The translations under genes and the position numbers were made by a program. From assembly GCA_021234155.1 (NCBI GenBank), contig JAJEKV010000193.1, positions 310,001-374,000 on the forward strand: a DNA stretch of 64,000 nucleotides. The letters are read 5' to 3'. Origin of the DNA: Isoetes taiwanensis. Lineage: Eukaryota > Streptophyta > Lycopodiopsida > Isoetales > Isoetaceae. Positions 23,818 to 35,230 of the stretch are shown here, one piece after another; the first letter of the stretch is position 1; each line of letters begins with the position of its first letter. The notes under the pieces were generated by a model. It was not told the origin of the DNA, made no database searches, and worked only from the letters and a program-made list of their open reading frames with translations.

Positions 23818-26800
23818 ATGGCAGCAAGAAAACATCACAAGAAGACCATTAAAATCGGGTCTAAAACCGCGACCCACGAGAGACGGGTTGATGAAATCAA
23901 CGCTGCGATTTACGAGAACTACCAAACTCGGTGGTTCTTCACAAGGGGTACAATTGGGAAAGTACAAAGACCCTTACGTTCTTACATGTCCGCTTTGAGT
24001 CTTTGGTTCAAAAAGGTACGATGATGTAGAATTTGTCCGCATGGGAACCATTCAAGCCGTGGAGTGAAGTAGCCGGGAGTTTGGACAACGCGGAGACCGT
24101 TTTTCGCGACATCTCAAGGTTTCATTCATGTTGATGAAGCCTATTTTAGATTGGTGAAAGTAAATCCACCGCACTTTACAAGTATTGTTCTCACTATATC
24201 AACAAGAGATCGCTTATGCCCATAATCAATGCCGCTCGTAGCTCACAAAGCGAGGAGTTCCCCACAAAGCGAATCGAGAGCACGGGAAGAGGAAGATCAA
24301 GGGAATTTATCGGGGAGTCCATCACGGGTCAAGAGCCCATCGGTGAGTTCATCAGGTTCGGAAGAGCAGCCACCTCCACCACCGTCAAAGAAGCAGAGGC
24401 AAACCGTAGCTGCTAAAGAGCCTAAGAAAAGAAAAACGGTTATCATTGAAACAGAAGATGCTCCTGAGGATGCACACAAGAAGAAGAAGGGAAAGGCAAG
24501 CACTGGCGCTGCCATCAAAGAAAAAAAAGGTTGATAAAACAAAGAGAAAAAAATGGAAGAGATAAACCCGCACAAATTTGTGCAAGGTGTCATTTATTTG
24601 CTTATCACATCTATGAAGCTTCCTCCAAAAAAATGAAGTCGAGAACCACCACTGCAGGTTCGAAAGATATATGCAGACCATCTAAGGAACCTCAAGGACA
24701 GAATCCGGAGCAATCCCAATGCACATGTTGCTCCAATTGTTGTTCTTGTTGATAGAGAGCAGTGCACAACTCCTGCAGAGTACGATAGAGAAAATGCGGA
24801 CACATATACGCATTATGTTTTGGGTGGGAACCACAGCTTTAAGGCAAGGAGGCAATTATACAAAGAAAAAAAAAAATCCTAGGTATTTGTCCGTTTCTCC
24901 AGGTACATCGTGGTTTGACCGACGAGGAAGCCAAAATCCAACACTCTTACAACACAACGAAAGTACAAGTTAAAAATGAGCTTTGTCGACAAAATTAGAT
25001 TCATGCACAGAGAATATGTCATCTTCAAGGAAAAGTACGGAGAGGATCTCAAAAAGCCACAGTACTCCCTTGAACTTAAAGAAGCTTGTGCCATTGAGTG
25101 TTGCCTTTAAATAATGACGAGGCGAACAAACGGGCGTCGCTCATTGGTCATGACAATTGGTTTCAGCTAGCGTTCAGGGATGGCCGGGTAAGGTTACAAG
25201 CGTATTCCAGAATAAGATTTAGTGTACAACTAGCTTCTAAGTTTTTTTTTTGTTTGCAGATCTGGGAGCTCCAAAACGAAATATTTAATATGTTTGAGCG
25301 CGGTGAGCTAAAAAGTAAGGGAAAGGTGTCGGAGAAGAAGAAAGGCAGCGACGTGCCAAAGAAAGAAATGACCATCACTGTCTGGAGGGAGATGCAGGGG
25401 TTCACCCACCTGTAAATTACTAGAACGGCCTTCGCAAAAGGTGGTGGACAAGGAGTTCACACTCGAAGAAATGTCGAAGGAGTTGCACAAGTAAGCATTA
25501 CAATCATGGCTGCCTTTTCACTTGTAGAATTCTACAATTTCCTCCAGATAACAGCAATCTGGTGCTCCTGGAAATGTTTTCTCACCCTCGAGGGAACGAA
25601 AGTGTATTCCAGAATACACCTTCTCACTTCTTGTAGTGTAAAAGTGTATTCCCGAATACACTTTTACTCCTTTGAGTCACTGGCGTGATTCGGAATACAC
25701 GCTCTAACTTGTTGCGTTGTAGAAGTGTATTTCAGAATACACTTTCGCTCCTTCTTTGCAGTTAAAGTGTATTCTGGAATACACTGCTGCAACAACAAAA
25801 ATATTGTTTACAGCGCTTGTATTTTCTAGAATAACTTTAGGTGGCAGGAAGATGGTTTACTTCACGTTTTCTCTTTTCAACTGCTAAAAAGGTTGTGGTT
25901 TTCTTTCTAGCCAAAAAAATGTTATCACCTGCCAGACATGTCTGATGGAGCAACTCAACGTGGAGACGTGGGAGAGGTGCAAGGAGCTTTATCCCATAGC
26001 TACATCCGACGAGCGTATGCTTCAGTACGCACCAAATTTTGAGGGATGGGTACGCTGACTAAACACGTCATACTTTACTTGTCTCCTCGCCTCAATCTCC
26101 CCTTTGTTTGCGAACAAGAAGAAAAATAAGGACCTGCCGCCAGAAGGTTTCATGCACCTCGTCCGACCGCACGAAGAAGAAAGAACAACCGGCAGAGGGA
26201 GAACTCTAGATGTGGAGCCTTCGACTATGAAAAGTTTAATTTGTTTGACCAAAATAATTTGTTTTCCATCATTCACGGGGACCGCACTAAATTGGTTGGG
26301 ACAAGAAGCCACCCGGTGGATTTCACAATCGGTGATTGCGGACCTTCCTTATGGCTTTAAACTAAAGGACGTACCATTCTGACGACGATCGACCTTTTAA
26401 ATTTTCAGAGTTTAACGCTTTCGACGGCGGACATCAAACAAGTCACAACGCCAAGCACCGGCGCCTTGTCGTGTTTCACTCGAGCATGCAATCCGCCTTG
26501 TGGAGTCCACGCTTAAAAATCACTTGGATCCCCAAAGGTAAGCCGGTTATGAGAATTTGGTTTGGTGAGTACTTTATTCGGAATACGCTGGGCTTGTTTC
26601 TTCTTTTTGTTTTAGTTTTCTATTCGAATATAATTGCCTTTGACTTGTTCTCTTTGTTTGTTTTTGTTCTGCTTTTCGTTAGTGACACCACTCTAATTTC
26701 TACAATGTACAAAACAAATGTAAACTACCATGGCGGGCGGGCCGAGGTTGTTTGAGTAAGGTTGAATACCTCCATGTTGCTTTCTGGAGTTTCGATGGAA

Positions 26801-27298
26801 AACGCACCATGGAGCATTTTAACACAAAGAAGATGCCGAATTTTTCTAATGTGTTGGAATTTCCAGCAAGCTTCAAAAGCTACAGACCCTAGTGCACAAG
26901 GTAGAATTGTTAATCACTACCGAAGCCTCAAAGCTAATCAACCATCTCCTAGACATGTTTTCACGTCCAGGAGATTGGGTGCTTGATGCCTTCTCTGGCT
27001 CTGGTACAACAATAGCTTGTGCACTTAGGAAGGGCCGGAATTGTGTAGCAAAGGACATTGATAAAGAAGTCGCGGCAATTCATCAAGATGAGACCGGGCA
27101 GCCTTGCCTACCCTACCGGATGAGCACCAAGAGTTAGGGGCCAAATCCTCATCCGATTTTGCCAAGCTGACCTCTTCTGAGATACAGCCTCCATTCACTA
27201 GCTCTTTAGAGGATGAAGCTACTTTTGCAGAGCTGAAAGAAGTGGCACTAGCTACCATTCCTGAAGACACTGCAGAAGTAGAATATGTAGCAAAATAA
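23818..27298 (+). pseudogene. ParB-like/N4-N6 DNA methyltransferase gene, multi-exon, broken
   Basis: The gene starts with ATG at 23818 (MAARKHHKKTIKIGSK). A Lys/Pro-rich linker follows (24340-24535), then a conserved block at about 24680-24960 with APIVVLVDREQCTTPAEYD and YVLGGNHSFKARRQLY, like the ParB/sulfiredoxin-type GNH.xxA motif. Further exons contain IGHDNWFQLAFRDG and IWELQNEIFNMFERGE, separated by a clean 72-base GT-AG intron (25188-25259), and CLMEQLNVETWERCKELYP near 25940-26000. The methyltransferase part has motif IV as ADLPYGF (26338-26358; the usual DPPY has Leu at the second position), a VVFHSSMQSALW strand near 26470, and the SAM-binding DAFSGSGTT at 26985-27011 preceded by HLLDMFSRPGDWVL. 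Catalytic-before-SAM order indicates the beta class. Several frame changes and stops break it, unless some are unrecognised introns. Palindromes occupy its introns. Confidence 0.7.
25599..25785. repeat. Second palindrome cluster (five copies) in a methyltransferase intron
   Basis: Copies lie at 25599-25619, 25641-25664, 25683-25702, 25722-25745 and 25764-25785. The same half-site AAAGTGTATTC is used with centres CA, CC, G, A and TG. Single weaker copies are at 25202-25214 (inside the 72-base intron), 25820-25835, 26574-26588 and 26621-26630. Confidence 0.88.
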
Positions 27299-27639
27299 CA
27301 GGGGGTTCCAGGGGGATTTGATATAGAGATAATTCTTGAAACCATAGACCATATCCCTAAAACAATTCAATGGGTTATTATAAAAAAAAACATAGATTTA
27401 AGATAAAAAATATTCACATTAGCTTACTGATTAGATTGGTTAAAGTAGTCTTATTAGGATATTGAATTATTTTGGTAGAGGTTCGAATCCCCGTATTTCA
27501 TATTCTAAAAGCTTAAGCGAAACCGTATAGAGGCTCCATATACCATCAAAACCTTAGGCAAACTCGTATTTGACATCTTAAAATCATAGGCGTCCCCAAT
27601 CATAATTGAGCATAATCGAAACGAGGGGTGTCCAGAGGC

Positions 27640-27812
27640 TCCAACATACAGTCTGGGCCGTAGGATTGACAGATCCGACGACTGTGGTAGTCCAGGGTGC
27701 ACCTCGTTTAGAAAAAGACAAGGATAAGGCACAAGAAAAGGATCAGACTACAGAATCTGGCACAGCAGAAACAAGCAAAAAGCATGATGAAGACTTCGAT
27801 TTGGACCTTTAG
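27640..27812 (+). CDS. Possible terminal exon, acidic/Lys-rich tail
   Basis: A plus-strand frame ends EDFDLDL* after a KDKDKAQEKDQ stretch and resembles the charged tail of a nuclear protein. It follows the methyltransferase C-terminus (ends 27298) after AT-rich DNA containing a GGTTCGAATCC tRNA-like box near 27483. It could be a last exon of that gene or unrelated. Confidence 0.25.
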
Positions 27813-28182
27813 TCTGTCTTTTCCAAAAAACATTAATACTGACCACCATGTGATGTTACAAATTGTGTCATTGAAACACTCTTCATTATATAATAATTAT
27901 TTTATTCACTACATTCTGGTGTTTTCAAGATAGTACTTTTTGAGAATACAAAAGCATGTCTAAATTCTTCTCTTTTCAAGTGTTGGTTTTGGCAAAATCC
28001 AAGTTCTTTTACACTAGGGGGCCAAAAAGGAGGTAAAAAAAAATTAAGCCTATTGGAACTCCCAATTAGAAGGAAAAAAGTGTCATTTCCTAGATCAGGC
28101 TGTTTTTTTCAAGGGAATCTTTGAAACGGGAGTGCTGCAACACTCCCGTTCAATCCCAGTTCAACGTCGATAAGATAGAAGA
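27813..28182. other. Short intergenic stretch with a perfect hairpin
   Basis: There is no gene. ACGGGAGTG-CTGCAA-CACTCCCGT at 28126-28149 is a perfect 9-bp stem with a 6-base loop, just outside the Helitron end at 28183. The adjacent AAGGGAATCTTTGA (near 28111) recurs inverted near 19420. Confidence 0.55.
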
Positions 28183-28543
28183 CTAGTAATGGTGCCTAGC
28201 GTTGCTGGGCTATAAGGCAATTATTAGGTTCAATGATTGCTTTTACATTAGAACAAATAATGTAGGTCAATTTTGTCACTCATTCTGCCTTTGTTTACTC
28301 AATGCGTCATTGAAAAGTGGCAGAGCTTAAAATTGGTTGTATGTTTATTTGGGAGCCACGTGAATGTTTACATAGTTCGACATAGGTTGGAAATGCTACT
28401 ATGATAAGCATTCTTTATGTAATATTTGCAATAAAGTTGCATTATAGAAGGTGTAGAAGAACGTTAATGGAAATGGCCTTGTAGTGAAATAACATTATTG
28501 GGATTGCATTAGTTAAGGGTGTTTGAGAAGAAAATACATAGAA

Positions 28544-31322
28544 TCCTATATTATAATGTTATTGCGTAAGTGTTGGACCCAGCCCTAGATTGGACGGCCC
28601 AGATTTTGAGCTAAAAGATTAACGATCCAGATGCTTACCATTTTTTTTGTTCGTCTCGCTGTATCGATTTAGGGTTCATGCAGTGAGGCATCTGCCCATA
28701 GTGTTCTGGAGCCACGGCAAAGAAAATCGTATTCTTTCCCAACCATCAGCGCTTGCCCTAGATTTTTTGAAGGCCGTTTAAGCAGCCCTAACGGTGGAGC
28801 TCTTGGTTATGACGGCTCTGGGTTTTTTGGTGGGTGATTTTTTCATTTGGAGCTCTTGGATATGGCTCTCTTTCCCCTGCATCGAGCTATGGAAGAAGCT
28901 AAGAGACGAGCACTGAGTTCAGACAAAGATTGCAGGTATGCCAATTGCCCTCTAGACGCTGGCTTAATCTAAAAACTATGAGCAGACATGGTAAATCGAG
29001 CATTTGAGCTAGGATCTTTTGAAAAAGATCTTTCTCTTACATTTTCTTCTGCCCACTTCAAATTGCTACTGTTTTTAACTGCATCCTGCATGGTAAGTTT
29101 TGGTTCCTTTCGAAAATGATCCTTTTCTTATGTTTTCTTCTGTTCACTGCAAATAGATGCCACTAAATTATCATCTTTAATCTTCATGCAGTAAGGACAA
29201 TTTGCCCGGGTGCTCCATCAATTATTGGCTTTGTTGCCTAGAATTGACCCAAGACGGACAAGCATTCGAACAATATGCTGTAGTTTTTAGAGCATCGAAG
29301 ACACAAGTCTTATGGCTCTTCCTGGAACAGGATTCACGTATAATCTCCTTTCTGACATTTGCCATTCCAGGACACGAATTTGCATCACCCTTTTCAAACT
29401 GGGATTGAAGACAAGTGCTCGACTGCAAGAACCCACATTTTCTAACTTGGTGGTCGAACATTTGAAGCATCAGAGTCTTCAAAGTAACAACATCATCACC
29501 TATGCCGCTCTCTTAAGGAGTTGTGGCAAAATGGAAGCTCTTCTGATAGGTAAGTTGGTTCATGCCCATGTTCTCAAAGTGAAATATGGTCATATAAGTT
29601 TCCTTGGCAACCTTATTTTGGAGATGTATGGTAGATGTGGTGATATAGAATTTGCAAGCTTTATGTTTGTAAGAATGCGTCGCTCCAATATATTTTCGTG
29701 GACTATAATGATGGCTGCATATGTTGAGCATGGCCGAAATCAGACTGCCTTATGCCTGTTTCAGCAAATTCATGAAGAAGGCATGAAACCAGATAAGATT
29801 ATATTTGTAACATCTCTTAATGCCATAACAGAAGGTAGATTGTTACATGCTGGAATTGTTGATAATGGATTTGAATCTGACTATATCATCCAGACTGCCC
29901 TCATAAACATGTACAACAAATGTGGAAGCGTTCATGATGCGAAAACAATATTTGCCCAAATGCATTTGCAGGATGTAGACTCATGGACTAGCATGATATC
30001 AACATATGTGCAATATGGGCATGGGAAGGAAGCCCTTGCATTGTTTCATCAAATGCAGAGAGACGGAGTGAAGCCAAACAAAGTTACATATATCAGTATC
30101 CCCATTGCATGTGCTGTGCCTGATGCACTGAGAGAGGGTAGGCTGATCCATGTCCGGATTACTAATGATGGCTTTGATGCAGACCAAGGCTGCGAGGCTT
30201 TAGGGTCTGATTACCTATTTCATGCTGGTTCTTGCAATTGATGTAAGAAGGAAATGAAACATAAAAGTAACCTTAATTTTAACATGTATGTTGTTACACA
30301 ATTCAAGCATGAATCTTTTTATGGAACCCCTAGAGAAATACTAGCATGCAGATAAGTCTAATGTTCACCTTATAATATCATTGAGAAGCAAGAGTGTGGA
30401 ATCTATATTTATCGGTGGCATGATCTATTACTAACATGCTGTGAATGCTCTGCAGAAAAGAATCTTTAATGGGTCAATGTGTCGTGCTACAAAATGATCT
30501 ATAATGGGCTGAGAGTAACCATGTAATTGCACACAGAGCATAAGAAATTGCAGCTTTAACTTCTATTGCAATGTAATCATAAGGACATTTATTTGTGTAT
30601 CTTGACAATGTGCTATATGCAATGGATATGGCAGTTTCAGATAGATAATTATTCATAGCTTTCACATGCAAATGAGCGCATGTAACACATGATCTTACCA
30701 TATGGCAAATGCTTGCTTTGAACTCTTTTTTCTAGCAAGAATATACCATCCAACAAGATATATTCTCCTGGAATTGTCTTAGCAGTATTTTTAGATGGGC
30801 AGACTCTAAAAATAGTTTTTCTTAGAGGAAGGAATGCACCATAAAATAGAAGGGCATCCAACTTTTGATACCTCTTCAACGTAGCTTTAGCAATATAGCA
30901 AACCCATTGCACACCAAACATAATGATTTTTGGCTTTTTATATGAGTTTTGCAATCACCTCACTATGTTTTTATGCCCTAGAGAAAGACAATGTTGATCC
31001 CAAAAATGTTATTTAAACAAAAGTTGAGTTGAGATTGAAGTTGCCTTTATTTTGGGATTTCTTGCCGCAATAAAATCTTTGCCAATGTTATTCTTCATTT
31101 AGATTGCCAAAAAGATTGGCCAATAAGACATACACGAACATTGATAGTGTTAGTTTCTCATGACAATATTATGCTTCTTAGGACATGGCCATCGCTAATA
31201 TAGAACCAAAATTTTAGAATATTGCAATGATCAAAACTGCTTATAGTTCTGCAACCTTCTTCCTTCTTGGGTTTACAAATGACTCCCAACTTATGCCCAG
31301 CAACGCTGGGCACCATTACTAG
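28544..31322 (+). mobile_element. Inner Helitron carrying a PPR gene fragment
   Basis: The 5' end TCCTATATTATAATG at 28544 is preceded by A. The 3' end has the hairpin GCCCAGCAACGCTGGGC, spacer ACCATTA and CTAG at 31319-31322, followed by T. The length is 2,779 bp. No Rep/helicase is present, so it is non-autonomous. It shares terminal motifs with the Helitron at 37243-40021 but carries different cargo. Confidence 0.75.
29312..30241 (+). pseudogene. PLS-class pentatricopeptide repeat fragment captured in a Helitron
   Basis: The 309-residue frame shows about five PPR units: roughly residues 58-90, 96-125, 126-161 (NIFSWTIMMAAYVEHGRN), 191-221 (LINMYNKCGSVHDAKTIF) and 222-257 (DVDSWTSMISTYVQYGHGKE). 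PLS proteins bind organelle RNA and usually carry many more units plus E/DYW domains for C-to-U editing; those are absent here. The unit around residues 162-180 is shortened relative to the family (KIIFVTSLNAITEGRLLHA). The N-terminal ~40 residues do not look like an organelle transit peptide in good context. Both Helitron ends enclose it, so it is most likely a captured fragment rather than a working gene. Transcription from upstream splice-like sequence (28700-29190) is possible. Confidence 0.8.
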
Positions 31323-32934
31323 TAGTATTATAATGAGATAGCTTTATTGAGATGCACCCGTAGATATTTTGAGAGTGCGGATAAGGTTTTCGAAACACCA
31401 TTATTTGCCTATAGCTTCCATATTGTCTATAAGATGTCAGATGGCCAATATATGTTCATCCAGTGTTCTCTTTTTGCATTGATATGTTCATCCAGTGTTC
31501 TCTTCTTGTTCTCTTTTTGCATTGCTATTAGCGCAATAGACTTATGATTTAAGGCTTCAATCCAAATTGCCCAATGAAGAAACTTTAAATTAATTCTACA
31601 TGTAAAAAATAGATAGAGAGCAAAACCATTGCTGAAGTTTATGATGAAGTTGAGAAAGGTGTAGTTCATGTGTTATGCACCGTGTGGGAAAGTTCAATGT
31701 AAACCTGTAAGGAACTCCAGCCTTATCACAATTCATTATCATTAGATCCAGATCTAGATCTGCATCTTCTAAAACAATGCACATATGTAGCTCCATCTAC
31801 TAAACAGGGCTATACCAGAGTCACAGCCGCTTATAAACTTGTTAAAATAGTCATTTAAGTTCATAGAAACTTCAATATCTATATCTTGTAAATGCATTGG
31901 GGGTTTTTGGGGGCTCTAGAAAATGATAAGCCTACAAAACTAACATGGACAAATCTGAACTTGCTGCAGAATCTGGTATAAATCTAAATACGAATGCAAA
32001 TATTTGGCTCTAGAAAGCTTCATAAAAAATCTCCCATGGCATTATAAAAAATCGTTAAATCTTCATTTTCCAAAATCTAAGGCCATGAAAATTAGATAAG
32101 CTTGGAAAATTGGCACGGAGATGGTATCTGACGCTAGCGTTTGACGAAGCAAAGCTGCTTCTTATCAAACATGCTTTGTCTAGTTTTTTTTTTTACTTTT
32201 CCTCTCCTCTGTGAACGCGGGCAGCCGTTAGGATATGGCAATACAGATAGATCAACCGATTCTTCTATAGGACAGATATAAAGATCAGGCCAAGCGGCCA
32301 AGCCCTAGCTAGCGGCCAAGCCCTAGCCTGGTAAATGTCTCTTTTTTCTTTTTTGTTGGGCATGCGCTCGTGCTTAGAGCAGTTTTTCTAGCTATGCTCT
32401 AATACTCGTCCTCAGTTGTCCTCAATCGATCCAATGCCTTTTCAGGCTCCTAACTACCATTTTCCATTTTTTGGGCTATTGTTCCAATTCTTCAAGGGCT
32501 TCTATTTCTGTCACTGACACGATTTAGCACTGTTGTAACTTTGGGGCTTCTGCTAGCGAAGCCATCTTCTGCCATAAGTGATCGGCAATCATGTTTTTTT
32601 CATTCTGTTGCTCTGCACAAAACTCTATGATCCCTTGAACGACATTCCTCCTTTCTCCCGTCGCAAATTTGCCACAACCATATTCGCTGCTAGAAAGCCC
32701 CACTGACCCAAAAGACATTGTTAAAGCAGAGCTTAGGATGCAAAAGCATATGGCTGTTGGAATGAAGCATAAACTCAAAGCCATGAGGTGAGCATTTCGT
32801 CCTTACATTCTGATGCATATTCTCATGTATGGTCTTCAGTTGTAGATCTTCAGTCTTCGATTGTCCCAGTAGAGAGAATCTTTAGCTTTTTATTGTCCCA
32901 TTGATATCTATGTACCATTCTCAGCTACCCTTTT

Positions 32935-33110
32935 TGTCCATATATTCCAATAATACGTGATTAGAGAACTCGACCCATTTTGTTCATATATTCCAGTGCT
33001 ACTTCATTATCTCAAGCCATTGTGTCCATATATTCCACTACTACTTGATTACAACCTGTACATATGCATCTCATTATATTCATATATTCCAGTACTACTT
33101 GATTACAACC
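32935..33110. repeat. Degenerate tandem repeat, about four ~55-65 bp units
   Basis: The phrase CATATATTCCAGTACTACTT then GATTACAACCT recurs with variation near 32940, 32985, 33030 and 33080. Confidence 0.7.
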
Positions 33111-33124
33111 TATAGATATACAAC

Positions 33125-33505
33125 CTTATATACGCATCTTGAAGTTATCTGATGCATAAGACATGGCGTGACATCATGCATACTATTTTTTAGGGACAGA
33201 TATAGTTACAACACTAATGACATTGCAAAAAAACTTAGAAGTTTTCGAGCTTCTAAAATTGCTCTACTTCTTACATATGCTGACTTACAGAATTCACATT
33301 ACAAGTATTCATAGGACTCACCATTATTTCCATTTTGTTTCTATTTTAATGTTGTATCATTTGCGAAGGCAGGTTATGTTGAGCAACCCATCAAATACGT
33401 GATTACGACTTGCAGGTGCATCTTAAAGTTATTTGATGCATAAGACATGGTATGAGAGAATGCATACTAATTCTTAATGAGGGACATAGTTACGGCTCTT
33501 ACTAC
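33125..33505. repeat. Direct duplication of a ~100 bp segment
   Basis: GTTATCTGATGCATAAGACA at about 33143 and GTTATTTGATGCATAAGACA at about 33427 open two diverged copies, each running through GCATACTA and a GGGACA-TAGTTAC motif. Confidence 0.7.
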
Positions 33506-33636
33506 ATTGCAGACTACTCTAAACCAGCACCATGAGATTCAATACTTAAGAGCTGCTATTGTAAAGCTTTTTCATCATGTACTTCAAGATCATTTCCGCA
33601 GTACATTGGAACGTCTTGGTTACTTTGCTTGATGGT

Positions 33637-34120
33637 CCATGGTTTTGCCAATGTTTGTACCATTTAAGCTTTTTCTCTGCATTGCACATTGGCAATGCCA
33701 GGAAATTGTCCAACATGTAAATGCCAATATTAGCATTGGGACATTGCATGTATCCTGGAGTGACAAATAACTTACTGAAACTTGTTAATGCTGCAATGTT
33801 AAATGTCAAAATGATGCACTATATGATACATGCCATGCTTTTGAAAATGAAAATGAAGATTTATTTTTCTTGGGCCATGGTTTTGCCAATGTTGTATCAT
33901 TCAAGCTTTGCAATGCATTTTGGCAATGCCAGGAAATTGTTCAACATGTAAATGCCATATTAGCATTGGAACATTGTATCTATCCTAGATTGACACGTCA
34001 ACTTATTGAGATTCGTTGGATTGACACATAACTTACTGAAATTCGTTAAATGTGTAATGCTGCAATATTAAATGTCAGAATGATGCACTATAATATGAAT
34101 GGCATGCTTTTGAAAATGAG
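33637..34120. repeat. Tandem duplication, ~240 bp unit
   Basis: Unit 1 (from 33637) and unit 2 (from 33875) both begin CCATGGTTTTGCCAATGTT and run through GGCAATGCCAGGAAATTGT to GGCATGCTTTTGAAAATG-like ends. Part of the second unit is duplicated again (two GATTGACAC phrases near 33990 and 34020). Confidence 0.75.
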
Positions 34121-35194
34121 AATTTATTTTGCTTTAGCCTATAAACAAGCTTTGACATTATTAATAGTCGTTAAAGCTCAGGAGTATTGGGACATCCATT
34201 TGAGTGTAACATTTGTTCAATTTAAAGGGGACATTTTGAGCATGGACTTTTCTAAATTTAAGAAGCCAAGAGAATCTACACTTATGCAACAATAACTCAT
34301 TATCAATCAACCTTTCAAGTCAATTTGCTTTTGACAGCTTACCTACATCATGCAACCCTACATGGTAGTTCAATACCATAGAAATCTTGTAAAGTCATTC
34401 AATACCATAGAAATCATTCCTTAAAACACTACAATATTATATATTTTTACATTTCAAAGGAAGCGAATTCACACCACATACTTAGACTTTGCACTCATGT
34501 ACTTCACAATGGTAACCAATAGGTTTTGTAATGTAGACATTATCTTTGTCGGTCATCTACCTTTGCAACCAAATATGTATCCATGGCATATTGTTGCTTA
34601 ACAATTCGTTAATTCCACATTTCTAATATGGAATCAAATGTCCTTTCACAAGCTAACATCATAATTTCGCATGCTGTTTCGAAGACACTCGCGTATGCAT
34701 AACAGGCATCCCATCACCATTCCAACATATGATGACATCGAAGAAGTCTTGCATATGCACAGCATAGGCATAAGGCATCACCCATCACCATTCCAACATA
34801 TGTTGACATTATTTGGCATATCATGAGGGGGTTCAATATGTCATCATCTAGTGCGATTCAGCATTTCATGAGGTGGCCTACCACCATATACATAATACAG
34901 AAAGGCAACGATTAAAGAGTCCAATTGCCTATAGACAAAGTATGAATATGAAGATAGTGCCCGTCATGTAAGACAAAACAATTTGACCAATTCTAACTAT
35001 TCTCGATAAACAAGATGAGGCCTTTTAACTATTTTTAAACAAACAAGACGATGTCAGAACTTGGCAAGTCAAAGGGAAAAAAATCGTAGACAATCCTTTG
35101 TAGACAAAACCTTCCTAAAATTTCTACAACTTGCAATTCTAGATATTTCTTAAACAATAACACCTTGCCAAAATCTTCTGGTGTGCCTTTTGCT

Positions 35195-35199
<5 letters not shown>

Positions 35200-35230
<31 letters not shown>

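Larger units (their letters stand above)
28183..31338 (-). mobile_element. Outer Helitron (non-autonomous, short, minus strand) split by another Helitron
   Basis: Its 3' end on the minus strand is a hairpin (GCCCAGC-AAC-GCTAGGC), a 7-base spacer and CTAG at 28186-28183, followed by T. Its proposed 5' end is TCTCATTATAATACTA at 31338-31323, preceded by A. Removing the inner Helitron (28544-31322) leaves 377 bp. Helitrons insert between A and T, start TC and end with a hairpin plus CTRR, so both ends fit. The 5' end is the weaker call. Confidence 0.6.
31339..35170. other. AT-rich intergenic region with small duplications
   Basis: No supported gene. A plus-strand frame at about 32660-32786 (SPTDPKDIVKAELRMQK to MKHKLKAMR) ends at an AG/GTGAGC donor-like site and could be a stray exon, but was not recognised. 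Duplicated segments are listed separately. At 34680-34805 the phrase CATCACCATTCCAACATATG occurs twice. Confidence 0.5.

Noticed and set aside
27440-27500. Possible tRNA gene (GGTTCGAATCC with an upstream TTAGATTGGTTAAAG)
   Set aside because: The acceptor and anticodon stems do not pair convincingly; it is at best a SINE relic.
32524-32784. Minus ORF with a hydrophobic start, candidate secreted protein
   Set aside because: The opposite strand has an equally plausible exon-like frame ending at a splice donor, and neither resembles a known family.
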